A DNA stretch of 64,000 bases from Heliocidaris tuberculata (Eukaryota > Echinodermata > Echinoidea > Camarodonta > Echinometridae): assembly GCA_025618425.1 (NCBI GenBank), contig CM046837.1:25229793-25293792 (forward strand), in the 5' to 3' direction. Position numbers and translations under genes: made by a program. The notes below the pieces were generated by a model. That model was not told the DNA's origin and did no database searches. It saw only the letters and a list, made by a program, of their open reading frames with translations. Positions 12,193 to 22,769 of the stretch are shown here, one piece after another (within the stretch, counting starts at the first letter, position 1; each line of letters begins with the position of its first letter).

Positions 12193-12540
12193 TAATTAAT
12201 TCTTGTAGGTTTAGTTTTTCAGGGTTAGAGCTATTGTCTTAGATTGTCTTAGATTAATTCAATCATGTTTTTAGCTCCGCTAAGAGCTCTGTGGTTCTCG
12301 ACGTTTCGATCAGTATGCTCTGATCGTCATCAGGAGAATGACTAGAACATTGCCCAGCGGAGGCTATTTATTGCCTACGGAGGGATCCGATTCACAGCCT
12401 GATTGGCGCCAATCGGAAATGCCCGCGAATTCTATTCACGGCTGCATTCTCATTCTGGTCACCGGTGGCGCTAAAAACCTACAATTCAGTTTCTCCACCA
12501 TGAAAGTGTCGCTGATACTTTACTAATTAATTCTTGTTGG
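12193..12540 (-). mobile_element. Retrozyme- or Penelope-LTR-like element
   Basis: A 314-bp body (12210-12523) lies between two direct copies of TAATTAATTCTTGTWGG (12193-12209 and 12524-12540), which look like a target duplication of about 17 bp. On the - strand the body carries a hammerhead-ribozyme-like motif (separate entry). Hammerheads are known in the long terminal repeats of Penelope-like elements and in small non-autonomous retrozymes. No reverse transcriptase or GIY-YIG frame is present, so a solo repeat or retrozyme is the best reading. Confidence 0.5.
12295..12338 (-). ncRNA. Hammerhead-ribozyme-like motif
   Basis: Read on the - strand, the parts occur in type I order: TTCTC (stem I), CTGATGA core, stem II GATCAG with loop AGCATA and CTGATC, then GAA, a minimal stem III of AC facing GT, the cleavage triplet GTC, and GAGAA pairing with TTCTC. 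One extra C sits between the core and stem II, which differs from consensus. A two-base-pair stem III is known in Penelope-type hammerheads. Activity is not known. Confidence 0.5.
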
Positions 12541-13680
12541 CCCTCCTTTCATTTGTTGTAGTTCGACGATCCAATCATCACTAATTTGGTATTATATACC
12601 CGGCGATGACACCTACTATATTTTGCAGACTTTCAAGAAGATTTTTTCACAGAATATGACCCCTTTTTGTATACAAACAGGTACAAAACAGGCTTTAAAT
12701 ATAACCTTTTTTTAGGCCCGAGTACACATTCACAAAAACACGATCGCACATATTTGAGAAATCAGCTCATTTTAAGCCAGGGCAATTTCAAGACCATAAT
12801 TTTATATCCCATAGATAAATTATGTTTGGATTTATATGTTATGTCATTGTAATGATCGCACATTTCAATAGGTGATGGACAAGGCTACTGAAATTAGGCT
12901 GAGTTTTCGAAAGTCTTTGAGATCGTAGTGAAAGTAAACTGTTTTGGGGTAAAATAAGTACATGCATGTATATGCATTCACATGTTTGGGAACATCTTGA
13001 AAATATGACCGTTTTTGTGAAATGTCTTCCTCTTTCAACAACATCCCCCCCTCCCCCAAATTAAGAACAAAAGAACAAAAAACAAAACAAAGAACAAAAA
13101 ACAAAACAAAACAAACAAAAAACGCGCGAACGTCCCCAAAATTTATCACTTTTAACGTGAAATTTCTATCTATCATGCTTACAAAAGTCGATATGAAGTG
13201 ATACCACCGGCATCAAAAGAGAATTTTAAAAAATAAAGAGTATGATGAATTCAGTTATGAATTTATTTGGAGAAACATATAGAGGAGAGCTGATTTCCTT
13301 ACTTTTGGCGTTAAGTACACTGTACAGATATATTTATCTTAATATTCTAATCATTATTAATTAAGTTATTAGTTAACGTGTACTATATGTAAAAAAAAAA
13401 CACAACAAACCAAGGAACAGATTTTTGAATCATGTATATAAAATAAATGATTTTGAATTGGGAACATGCTATTTACAAGCTCCGCTTCTCTGCTAGTTCC
13501 CTTTCGTTACCTTTAGGATTATTATTGTCAAGAAACAATTTAAACCTCACTCTGTTATAACATTTATTTCAGAAAACAATATGTAAAACATAGTTCATAA
13601 TGCGTTATGTTTGAATGATGAATTTCTACTACAATGTAAATACTTTATATGATTTATGAATTGGTATCGAAAAATAAATG
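12541..13680. other. Gene-free stretch
   Basis: Contains an A/C-rich (AAAAC)n-like patch near 13064-13125. Its end is T/A-rich sequence that reads as the 3' UTR of the LINE tail that follows. No gene is supported. Confidence 0.55.
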
Positions 13681-13718
13681 AATCTTGAATCTTGAATCTT
13701 GAATCTTGAATCTTGAAT
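13681..13718 (+). repeat. (AATCTTG)5 retroelement tail
   Basis: Five AATCTTG units directly follow AAAATAAATG, the usual form of a non-LTR element 3' end with a short tandem tail. The element body is not recognisable upstream. Confidence 0.6.
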
Positions 13719-14480
13719 TGTTAATATCAAAGTGGTTATTTTTGTCAGAAGCAGTCATCTGGTAATAGGGGTAACAATATTGAATCACTATCATTATCAT
13801 TATCATCATAAATGTTGCTATAAATTTCATTATTGTTGTTATCATTATCATCATCATTAATTATACCATTATCACCATAATAGGCGGGCGACGCAGCTAG
13901 CTAGAGGGGGGGGGGGGGGCGAGGGGCTGTAGTATACCCACGAGAATGTTTAAATCATCATAATTCGGGCAGTGAGTTGGCAAAATGGGCCTATGTAGAT
14001 TTTAAAACATTTTTTTCTTGTATGTGTTGATGAAAAAATAAGATTTCCAGTACAAAAAATGTCAACATTTAAAAACCAAAAGGTTGATATTTGGGCACGA
14101 GACGTCAGCCCCCAGCCTGGCAAAAAGTGCACCCATACATTTATTATTTCTATTAACAAAGCGAAGCTGCTTCTTTTGAAGAAGTTTCCACTAGAAGTGG
14201 TAAATGAGATTTGTTCTAGTTGAAACGTGACGTAAAATGTAGTTTAGATTTTCCCGACCAGGTGTGGCACAAGCAATGCCCTTGGTCTTGAATCGTGATC
14301 ACAACAATCCTTGAAAAATCGATGGTCCTCTTTGCGATTCGCACCTCTGTCTGAAAAACAACAAATGCGTTAATCCCACGATCGTGTCAAACTTGTAATA
14401 TCAATGTCTCACTCAGAGAATTCAAGATCACTTCTCATTAGCACCAAGCCACGATCAACATCTTTCGATCCCTGTGCATT
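13719..14480. other. Upstream region of lectin gene 1
   Basis: Holds ATC-rich microsatellite (13790-13880), a G-run near 13907-13919 and a conserved 20-base block at 14093-14112 that recurs at 25994-26013. No TATA box is convincing. Confidence 0.5.
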
Positions 14481-14530
14481 TTTCTCTCATTCGCAGCGGT
14501 TGGAAAAAAACTGGTGACATCTTAACCACG

Positions 14531-14709
14531 ATGTGGAAACTTGCCGTAGCTCTGTTGTTTGTGGGGATAGGTGTGGCGTCGGCTGCCATATCGAGTAGGG
14601 AACCTGACTACGAACATGGATGCTACCCTCGGTGGGCCGGGAATCCGAGACCCGACTGTAGCAAAGACGGAACTGACACCATGCATAACTGGAATGGCAT
14701 GATGTACAT
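14531..14709 (+). CDS. C-type-lectin-like gene 1, exon 1 (signal peptide)
   Basis: This exon encodes residues 1-59 and two bases of codon 60. Residues 1-18 are a clear signal peptide (hydrophobic core ALLFVGIGVASA), so the protein should be secreted. C31 and C43 follow and match C31 and C41 of the paralogue at 36305. The ATG at 14531 is chosen because it opens the signal peptide; the frame is open further upstream but without an ATG. A pyrimidine tract ending in CAG at 14480-14496 looks like a 3' splice site, so a 5'-UTR intron is likely. The exon ends at a GTGAGT donor (14710). The joining is supported by the paralogue, in which the same residues are continuous. Confidence 0.8.
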
Positions 14710-15483
14710 GTGAGTATTATGTTACACACGCTGTTGTATATACAGCGTGTTTCTTTAAAGAACACACAACAAAACAAAAGTAGAACTGCAGTCATATCAG
14801 AACGATGTGCATGCAATGACGTCTGTATCTTCTATTTCTTTGAGCAGATGACAGGTGAAAAATAAAGAAATTGATTTTTAAAAAAAATCAAATTTGGGGA
14901 GATTCCTCTGAATCTGCAAATATAAACGTAATATTTAAGCACCAAAAACATACGTTAAAAACTTACCATCTTTAACCCCAAAAAGCTTTTCAGATGGGAA
15001 AATAGTCATATTTTTCTATTCTCTTTTTGATTGATAATTCTTATAAGTTCATCCTAAACTGGTTTGATTTTGGTGCAATCAACAAAAATATGGGATGTTG
15101 TCTGAGGAAATTCTTTGCTTTTAACTTGACTTTGTACGTCTTTTTATGTGCCGTATTTGGTTCCATTGGAAAGAACATTAATAGCCATAATTTAAAGATC
15201 ACTCTCCACACATCGAGTAGGCGATTCGTGAACGCCAATATTTCTAAACGGAGGAGGGGAGGAGGACGCATGCATAATAATTGCTTTCCGGACGATTGTT
15301 TCAGAACGGATGTTTGAGGAAATAAAATCAGTCGCATGAATTTCAGGTCGAAGTCATTTATGTGTAGCCTATATTACCAACATCCACTTAAACTCTAGTA
15401 AACTCCAGTATAACTGTTTAAGCTCCATTTACAAGTTAATTTTCCAGTTTCCACACGAAAAATATTCAAATTGTGGCACAAGT

Positions 15484-15485
15484 TA

Positions 15486-15522
<37 letters not shown>
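15484..15522. repeat. (AT)n microsatellite
   Basis: About 19 AT units inside the lectin intron. Confidence 0.9.
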
Positions 15523-15525
<3 letters not shown>

Positions 15526-16625
15526 TCATATAGTTTTTTTTTCATTTTACAATTTTTTTCCTTCAAACTATTTCTTATACCTTTCTTCCCGAAGTAATGT
15601 CTATCAGTGAGCAGAGTTTGGCATGGGGTGAATATCTTTATTGTAACAATAAATTGAATAATATGTTTTCACATTTCATGCATATTTTTTTGTCTCATAC
15701 AAAAACACCAGCACTTCTTGCCCATCTCGATGCTATACAATGCTATACAAGCACCCAGCCCCCGAATTTTCACTCCCCAGTACCCTTAGATGATAGGGGG
15801 TCGGGTTAATTCGGCACTGTGGCAGTCGGCATCGCGCACCGAATAGTGCAAGCTTAGACCTTAAATATAGCCTTTAACTTTTCATGTTTTGTTACCATGC
15901 GTAATACGTATTGCGACCTTTACAGTCCTCAGATCCCAATTCAAAATTTAAGATGTCGTTTTTTTAAAAATAAAGTTCCCATCCAAATGTTGTCAATTAA
16001 GGGTCTACGGGAATGACGCCACAAATTAAAAAAATTGAGAACATTTGTGGGTAAAAAGAGAAAATTATTTGTAAAACGAGAGAGGTTGAAAGACATTGTT
16101 AACAGGCTTTGGGACAGACCAAAACTTTCTAGCTATAATGTTTTTGTCAACAGATGGCGCTCTTAAACTAATTTGCCATAGCAGTTACATGCACTGCATG
16201 TAGTTTATCCTATGTAAAGATGACAGTTGACTTATCATGTATACTAAAGTAGCACCTTCACCTTTTTTCTTATCTATCTTTGGAAATCTTTATTCAGATT
16301 GCAGATTTTGCATTGTATTATTTGTTTTGGATTGAATTATGTATTTTATTTACAATGTATGAAAAATAATGTCTCTTTGTCCATTTTTCTTGTCTGAATA
16401 TCGGAATAAAGGCAAAAAAGCATTTTAAAAAAGTTACACAAAGTCTGCGAGTTGAATTTTACCTTGATGAAAGGGGTGATCCACCTCACATTCGCTTTGC
16501 GTACAATTGTATTGAATAATACGTTCTCAAATGGCAAGTTCTGAAATGACTGCAATTTCTATTAGCTTGACTTTCTCTAAGTCTTTATGTGTCGTATTTG
16601 GTATCATTGGAAAGAGCATTTCTTA
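15523..16625. other. Intronic stretch without a recognised element
   Basis: I recognise no coding or repeat signature in this part of the intron. Confidence 0.5.
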
Positions 16626-16834
16626 CACTCTAAAAACTAAAGTGTTAAATAACCATTTAAAAAGGCCGAGGAGTGACAACTTTTTCAAAATGGTAGATTA
16701 ATTCTTTTAAACTGCTGGATTCAGCCTTTATAGTGTTGTATCCAGCATGTTAGAAGTGTTAATCTACAATTTTGAAAAAGTTTTCACTCCTTGGCCCTTT
16801 TAAATGGGGATTTAACACTTTAGTTTTTAGAGCG
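16626..16834. mobile_element. TA-flanked MITE, 209 bp
   Basis: The ends CRCTCTAAAAACTAAAGTG are inverted copies and the match extends across most of each half, through CATTTAAAA and GAGTGA and on to AACTTTTTCAAAAT. TA lies directly outside both ends (16624-16625 and 16835-16836). This is the form of a Tc1/mariner-type MITE. It encodes nothing. Confidence 0.8.
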
Positions 16835-17149
16835 TAGCCGTCATTATTAGACCACTGTAAGCTTTGTATGACAATCCTCCCAAAACACGTGACCTGTAAT
16901 GTCTATAAAGGTAAAAAGTGCGCCTTAAATGTCACGCTTGACCAATTTTCAAAATTCGGCTTGGAGATGCCCTGCGTTTTGCCTCAAAGAATATGTGCCT
17001 GGAAATTTTGTTTAAAAGAGTAAATAAAGATCGTTTAGGGGGCCAAAAGTGGTCTAAAAGATTACCCCATAGACAATACTTGTAATGCATGGCCGGAAAC
17101 TGTGTATGATCCGTATTATGGCCTGACTTTAATCGCGATTTACTGAAAA
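16835..17149. other. Intronic stretch without a recognised element
   Basis: Unremarkable intron sequence between the MITE and the LINE fragment. Confidence 0.5.
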
Positions 17150-18141
17150 AATTTTGTGTTTAGTATCCCTGTGAAGGGAATTTCATTGCCCAGTTGTCAA
17201 AGTCTGAAATATGTTCCATCAAAGTAGGGGATTCTATAATTACCGTGTCAAACAAATGTAGAAATCTTGGTGTCACTTTTGATTCTTCTATGTCTATGTC
17301 AAATCACGTCTTATGTTCTAATTATTCTCATTTTTATCGTTTATTGTTTTGTAAATATGACTTTGTAAATTGAGCAATTTCAGCTGTCCAGCTGCATGTT
17401 CTTTTATGACAATAAACCGAATCAAATTAAATCAAATCAAAGTCTCTGGTATATGTAAGTCTGTACAATACCAATTGCGTAACCTAGGATTCATCAGAAA
17501 ATACCTCACCCAGTCTAGTAGAGAAAAGATAGTGCATGCACTCATTACTTCTCGTCTGGATTTCTGTAATGCGTTACTGTATAATATTTCACAATCCCAA
17601 TTAGATCGTCTCCAAATCGTTCAAAACAATGCTGCCCGTATGATTTCTTTGTCACCTAAGAGGAAACACATAACTCCTGTACTTATCGCTCTACACTGGT
17701 TACCTGTTCAATATCGAATCATCTTTAAGTTGCTCTTACTTGTCTTTCATTCACTACATGGAACTGCTCCACATTACAACTGTAGCTTAATAACTCCATA
17801 CAATCCTTCAAGGAGCCTTAGGTCTTCAAATTCATCTCTACTTGCCATACCACAAACTCATAATTCTTGGGGGGGGGGGGGATCGATAATTTCTATATGC
17901 TGGTCCATTTCTATGGAATAAACTCCCACAAGACATTCGTAATCTATCCTCTCTCAGTAACTTTAAGACCTCACTCAAAACCTGGTTATTTAGACAAGCC
18001 TTTTTGTAAATGTTTCATTTATCCCTTTTCTCATATATTTCTTTATATCTTCTATCTTCCTTTCACTGCGCCATGAGCATCTACCCATGATGAAACCGGC
18101 GCATTACAAGTGTTCATATTATTATTATTATTATTATTATT
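17150..18141 (+). pseudogene. L2/CR1-like LINE, 3' end of ORF2
   Basis: This is the C-terminal part of a non-LTR reverse transcriptase, 5' truncated. Recognisable family blocks, in order, are CRNLGVTFDS (near 17250), ICKSVQYQLRN, LDFCNALLYN, LHWLPVQYRIIFKLLLL and LWNKLPQDIR, followed by a conserved LKTWLFRQAF end near 17985-18005. The 3' UTR ends in GGCGCATTACAAGTG and an (ATT)n tail at 18117-18141, which is the usual L2/CR1 style of 3' end. Two lesions are visible: a roughly 130-bp insert near 17308-17440 and a G-run at 17869-17881 that shifts the frame. It lies in the sense direction within the lectin intron. Confidence 0.85.
17308..17440 (+). mobile_element. Small retroposed insert in the LINE
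   Basis: About 130 bp interrupts the LINE coding region and ends in an (AAATC)n-like tail, so it looks like the 3' tip of another retroelement. Coding sequence resumes directly after it. A GTCT tetramer occurs on both sides, too short to be decisive as a duplication. Confidence 0.6.
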
Positions 18142-18894
18142 TTGAGCCGACTACCATTAGCGCACGATTTAAAATTAGCCTATTACTCATTATTATGTAA
18201 TGCATAGTAAATTGCAGTTTTCCCACCAAAACTTCGCGATGACTTCAGCTATTTATACATAATTTGGCTGACGGTTATGAGATGTATGGATACACATACC
18301 TATCAAATTTAAAAGACCTAGGTTGAAATTTCGCTTATTGAGAGCAAGTTGAAGATATTTTCTCATTGTTGTATTTAAAAAAAAATCGTGATTTTTACAA
18401 GAAATTCGGTCAACTATAAGATTTATATATTTTTATTTGGCTGAAAAGGGCATATCTTTAAGTATCTAATTTTTAAAAAAGGGTACGGGTTAACCCAGAC
18501 AAATTGGAAAAACGGCCATACAAAGAAAGCTGTTTTGAAAATTTTAGAGGGCATTATTTATATCATGCCTGATAACTGATGCTCGAAATTTGGCAGAGAC
18601 AAGTGCAATGATAAGACAAAGACACAGTAAATTTTCAGACAAAAATAAGTTAATATGAAAAAGTCAGTGCAGTTTGAATTGATTTTGAAAAAAAAACACA
18701 CACGAAGAGTTAGTGACCTAGAAGAGATGCCAAGGAAGATGCATACGGAATTTGAAAGAAAATTGACAAGAGGAAAAGGGTTAATTAGTTGTCACAAGAA
18801 GTACGTGTAAAACAAATGGGATTTAGAGGAAGATCAAGAAGAAGAATCTTGGGAAGAATTTTTGATGCAGAACGCGAACGAAAACAAGGCAATG
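18142..18894. other. Intronic stretch without a recognised element
   Basis: AT-rich intron DNA; nothing recognised. Confidence 0.5.
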
Positions 18895-19256
18895 ACGGAG
18901 TGGTTTTTCCGCAGGTTCGTTTTTCCGAAGGTTCGTTACTCCGGCGGTTCGTAATTCCGATGGTTCATAATTCCGAAAATGAAAAAGGATTCATACGAAT
19001 TCCGAAAATGAAATACATGTAGGGTTCATAATTCCGAAAATGAAAAAAAAAAGGGTCCATATTTCCGAAGGTTCGTAATTCCAAAAAGTTATGTAGTACT
19101 CTATTGCATTTTCGGAATTACGAACTTTCGGAGAAATGAATTAAATGTTCGGAGTTATGAACCCTATTTCATTTTCGGAATTAAGAACCCCCGTCTATGG
19201 GAAATTTGTGTTTCGGAATTATGAACCTTCGGAAAAACGAACCTTCGGAATAGCGA
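18895..19256. repeat. TTCCGAA/GGTTCGTAATT inverted array
   Basis: Short units related to GGTTCATAATTCCGAA are repeated about seven times in the left half and appear inverted (TTCGGAATTATGAACC) in the right half, with the turn near 19085. The whole block is therefore a tandem array and a large imperfect palindrome at once. It encodes nothing that can be supported. Confidence 0.8.
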
Positions 19257-19988
19257 GTATCCTCCGATGGAGTACGTCATTGCAATAACAACAGCGTAAA
19301 CATCCATTGGCATGGGTTTATCAATAGATCCCACTCTCGTTCGCAAATCAATTTTGACATTGCTATAGCGTAACATTGTTTTAGCTCAGCTGCTCAGTAA
19401 TCCAAAAGAGAAGGGGTAAAGGGGAATAGGGGAGGGGGATTTACCTTTAAATGATATATCATGATGAATTATAATAAATCTAGTTCTGAGTATTTTACGA
19501 GATGTTGTTGTTGTTGGGGGGGGGGGGGATTTGGGTTCATAAGAATAGAAAAGAAACACCCTATACTGCATTAAAAAAGTAGGTTAAAATAGAATTAGGA
19601 AAACATATCCATCAGTGCAGTAAAGATTCGGAAAAGTAATCTGTGTTATTTTTCAAACAGGGATCTCTGAAATACAAGCCATGCATGCTTTCTTAATAGA
19701 CCACTTCACTTATGTTTTTTTTTACAATTACATGCACTGTTTAAATAATACAAGTTTTTGTTTTATTAATGTAAATCATAACAAGTCCATTGAATAATGA
19801 TATGATATATCTCTGTTTTGATTTATGTAATTGCTACGTTCTTGCTCTTAATTTTCATATTGTAGTGTTGTTTTTTTTAATGTAAAAGACATAATTATGT
19901 GGAAAATTAATAAACTTTGAAATTTTGAAACTTTGTCAAATAATGCTTGGAAAAAGTCCTAACGTTCGAGTACAAATTGGAGTGCACC
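19257..19988. other. Intronic stretch with LINE-tail-like end
   Basis: A G-run lies at about 19517-19528. The last 120 bases end in AATTAATAAACTTTG and resemble a LINE 3' tail, but no coding part remains. Confidence 0.4.
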
Positions 19989-20859
19989 CAGTGGCGTATC
20001 TAAGGCGGGGGGGGGGGGGGGGGGGTAGAAGGGGCACGTGCCCAGGGTGGCGCTTAAAGGAGTTGCAAAAAACGCAAAAGAGAGAAAGAGAAAGCGGAGG
20101 GGGAAAAAGAAATTATGGTCCTTCAGGATGGTTATATGCGCTCTCGATCAAGGGCAAACGGCATAAGAAATGCGTTTTTAAAGGCTTAAAATGCGAAAAT
20201 TTCCTAAATCTCGTTAGCTTTGCTCCCTCCCATAAGTTTCTTCGGGATCTCGTTATTTTGTGCGCCAGTATAGTGCATAAGTGACGTTTGTGTAAGGGTT
20301 CAGAATTCGAAAAATTGCAAACTCTCGTTCCTTTGCTTCCCGGTATATATTAGGACCTTGCTAAATTTTTGCCTCCCCCCCCCCCCCCCCAAAAAAAAAT
20401 AGCAAAGAGTGCATTTGAAAAATAAATCTTCACCTTTCTGAATTCTTCGAATGAATTTCTTCAATGTTTTTGTTAATTTTGCGCCCCGAATGTATGAAGA
20501 AGTGAAAAAAATTCAAATTTCAGCATGTGAAAGAAACTCTAACTCTCAGTTCCTATGTTCCCTTGCGAATTTTTACTAAGGGTAATTTTCAAAAGAAAGT
20601 GCGTTTTTGAAGGGTGAGATGGAAAAAGGAAATATATCACTTTCCTCCCTCGCTTGTATATAGTTATCAATCGAAATTTACCCACCAGTCCAAGGTTAAG
20701 AACATCAAAAATTATTTTCAGATAGTGAATAATTTCTGAAGAATTAAAAACGGAAATTAATCTGGTTTGTATATTTGAGCTGGTAAGTTTGGGCGGGGGG
20801 GGGGGGGGGCGCAAATTCATTGCTTGCCCTGGGCGCCATAATCCTTAGATACGCCCCTG
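19989..20859. mobile_element. hAT-type non-autonomous element, 871 bp
   Basis: The termini are CAGTGGCGTATCTAAGG and the inverse of CAGGGGCGTATCTAAGG (16 of 17 match). An exact 8-bp duplication, AGTGCACC, flanks it (19981-19988 and 20860-20867), which is the hAT signature. The interior has no transposase frame and contains several G/C runs next to both ends. A related, more decayed copy lies at about 21880-22768. Confidence 0.9.
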
Positions 20860-21292
20860 AGTGCACCTATCCAGATTTTATGTTTTATATTTTCAAATGA
20901 TCAGAAGTGACATTGAAGAGGTTAAAGATGAAATTAAAAACTGAAAAATACAAACTTATTTGTATAAATATGAATAAAATTCCTTGTATATAAATACATA
21001 TTTATATGATTAGATATAAGGATGGAATTCGATATTACTTTGTTGATTGAACAAAATTCACTTGTCCACATCTACACATCTTTTTTATCCCCCCAAATAG
21101 ATTGACGTTTAAAATAAATCCTTGGTGAATTGAAGTTTGTGAACAATGATACTAGTACGGTGAGGTACAAACTGTTAATGCAACAATTCAACATAAAACC
21201 ATAGCAAAATTACATTCTTGCATATCACGAGGTTTGATGACGAAATATATATGATTTCTTCATCACGTTAACCAGTACACGGTCCTCCGAAA

Positions 21293-21472
21293 CAGGGGTG
21301 GATGCAGAATTTTGTAAAAAAAAAAAAAAAAAAAGAGGGGGGGGGGGGGGTTCGGACAAGCAAGCAAAAAAAAAAAAGAAAAAAGAAAGGTTATCAGTTC
21401 AAAAAGGGGGAGGGGCACAATTTTAAAAGCGGGGGCACGGGCCGGAAGTGCCCCCCCCCCAATCCGCCACTG
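21293..21472. mobile_element. Short hAT-like MITE, 180 bp
   Basis: The ends CAGGGGTGGAT and the inverse of CAGTGGCGGAT match the hAT pattern. The flanking octamers CTCCGAAA and CCCCGACA agree at 6 of 8 positions. The interior is an A-run, a G-run and A/G-rich sequence. Confidence 0.65.
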
Positions 21473-21554
21473 CCCCGACACGTACTCCGTCGAAAAGTGT
21501 TCCGTGCTCAATATTATTTCTCACCCTAACATGATCCCTTATTTCAACCCTGAA

Positions 21555-21879
21555 TATAACCCCTGCCCTTACACGCTCAGTCTGTAAAGGGTCTGCCTGT
21601 CAAGCTAACGATCGTGGGTTCGAATCAAACCCAGGTGAATGAAGCTTGCGCTCTGTGGCAACTTCCCTGCCTCTCCCCTGTTTCATAGACACAGGCTATG
21701 TTGCATGTGGAAAACACTCCGTCCCTCGCATAGGACCGGAGGACCCCGTGTAGAGGAGAGTCGCCACCTTTGCCCTGAAGAACCAACTGCACTCTTCGTA
21801 TATAGGGAAAAACCCCGGCGTAGTGGTACACCGGCATACTCCTGTCAGTTAAAGGCGTATGGTAGGCAGTTCCCATGTG
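21555..21879 (+). mobile_element. tRNA-derived SINE
   Basis: The head has the two internal RNA polymerase III promoter boxes at tRNA-like spacing: an A-box-like GCTCAGTCTGTAAAG near 21575-21589 and a B-box GGGTTCGAATC near 21616-21626. It is followed by a roughly 240-bp body that does not fold as a tRNA. There is no full cloverleaf, so this is a SINE and not a tRNA gene. The 3' end is cut by the hAT-like element that follows. Confidence 0.65.
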
Positions 21880-22768
21880 CAGTAGGCAATGGCGCATCTA
21901 GGAATTATGGCATCCGGGACAAAAAACAAAATTGCGCCCCCCCCCCCCCCCTCCTGCACAAACTTTTCAGCTTTAAAAAATCAAATAAGATGAATTCCCG
22001 CCTTTAATTCAGGAAATATAACATCACGTGGAAATGGATTAAAACTCTTACAAAGAGATTAGCAGCCAAAGTTTCATAAATAACTACAAGCGAGGGAGCA
22101 AAGCTAGCGAATGAGCGGTAATTTTTTAATGCCACCCTTGGAAAAAGAGGGAGCACAGCTACTTATACCTTTAGAGTAATTTTTAAGATTTCGAACATTG
22201 AAAACTAAGTGCTAATTCCTTTTTCCGATATATTTGGTGCGCAAAACCAACGAAAACCTGAGTAACACGATAAAAACTACTTTCGAAAAATAAACTCAAG
22301 GGCAATTTCAAAGGCCTATTGTACTGCCCTAGAAATCTTGTTCGGATTACGTAATACACCATTGTAATGTTCGCATATTTCTAAAGGTGATAGACAGGGC
22401 TATTGACATTGTCTTTGAGTTTATTTTTCGAAAGTAGTTTTTATCGTGTTTCAGAGGAAATAAAATTATTCGAGGTATTTATAGCAAGACAATCAAAAGT
22501 TTGGACTTTTGAATTTTTCAAAAAGTTGAACCTTTGAAATGGCTATTTTATGCACTTTACCATGGGGGGGGGGGGGGGCGCAAAATTTAACAAGATTCTT
22601 ATGAAAATTATACGATAGGGAGCAAAGCAACTAGAGAGAATTTTAAACCCTTTAAAATGCTACAGTTTATGCACAATCCTATACTGGGGGAGCAAAATTT
22701 TGAGATCCTGAAGAAACAAATCATGCGAGGGAGCAAAGCTCCCGAGCTTCACTGTAAAAAAAAAAAAT
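21880..22768. mobile_element. Second, decayed hAT-like copy
   Basis: It starts with a worn version of the same tip (CAATGGCGCATCTAGG) and its interior contains sequences shared with the 19989 element, in inverse orientation near 22660-22770. A C-run and a G-run occupy similar places. Its right end abuts the LINE at 22770. The exact ends are not clear. Confidence 0.5.
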
Positions 22769-22769
22769 G

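Noticed and set aside
21555..21630. Candidate tRNA gene
   Set aside because: Promoter boxes are present but the acceptor and anticodon stems do not form; it is a SINE head.
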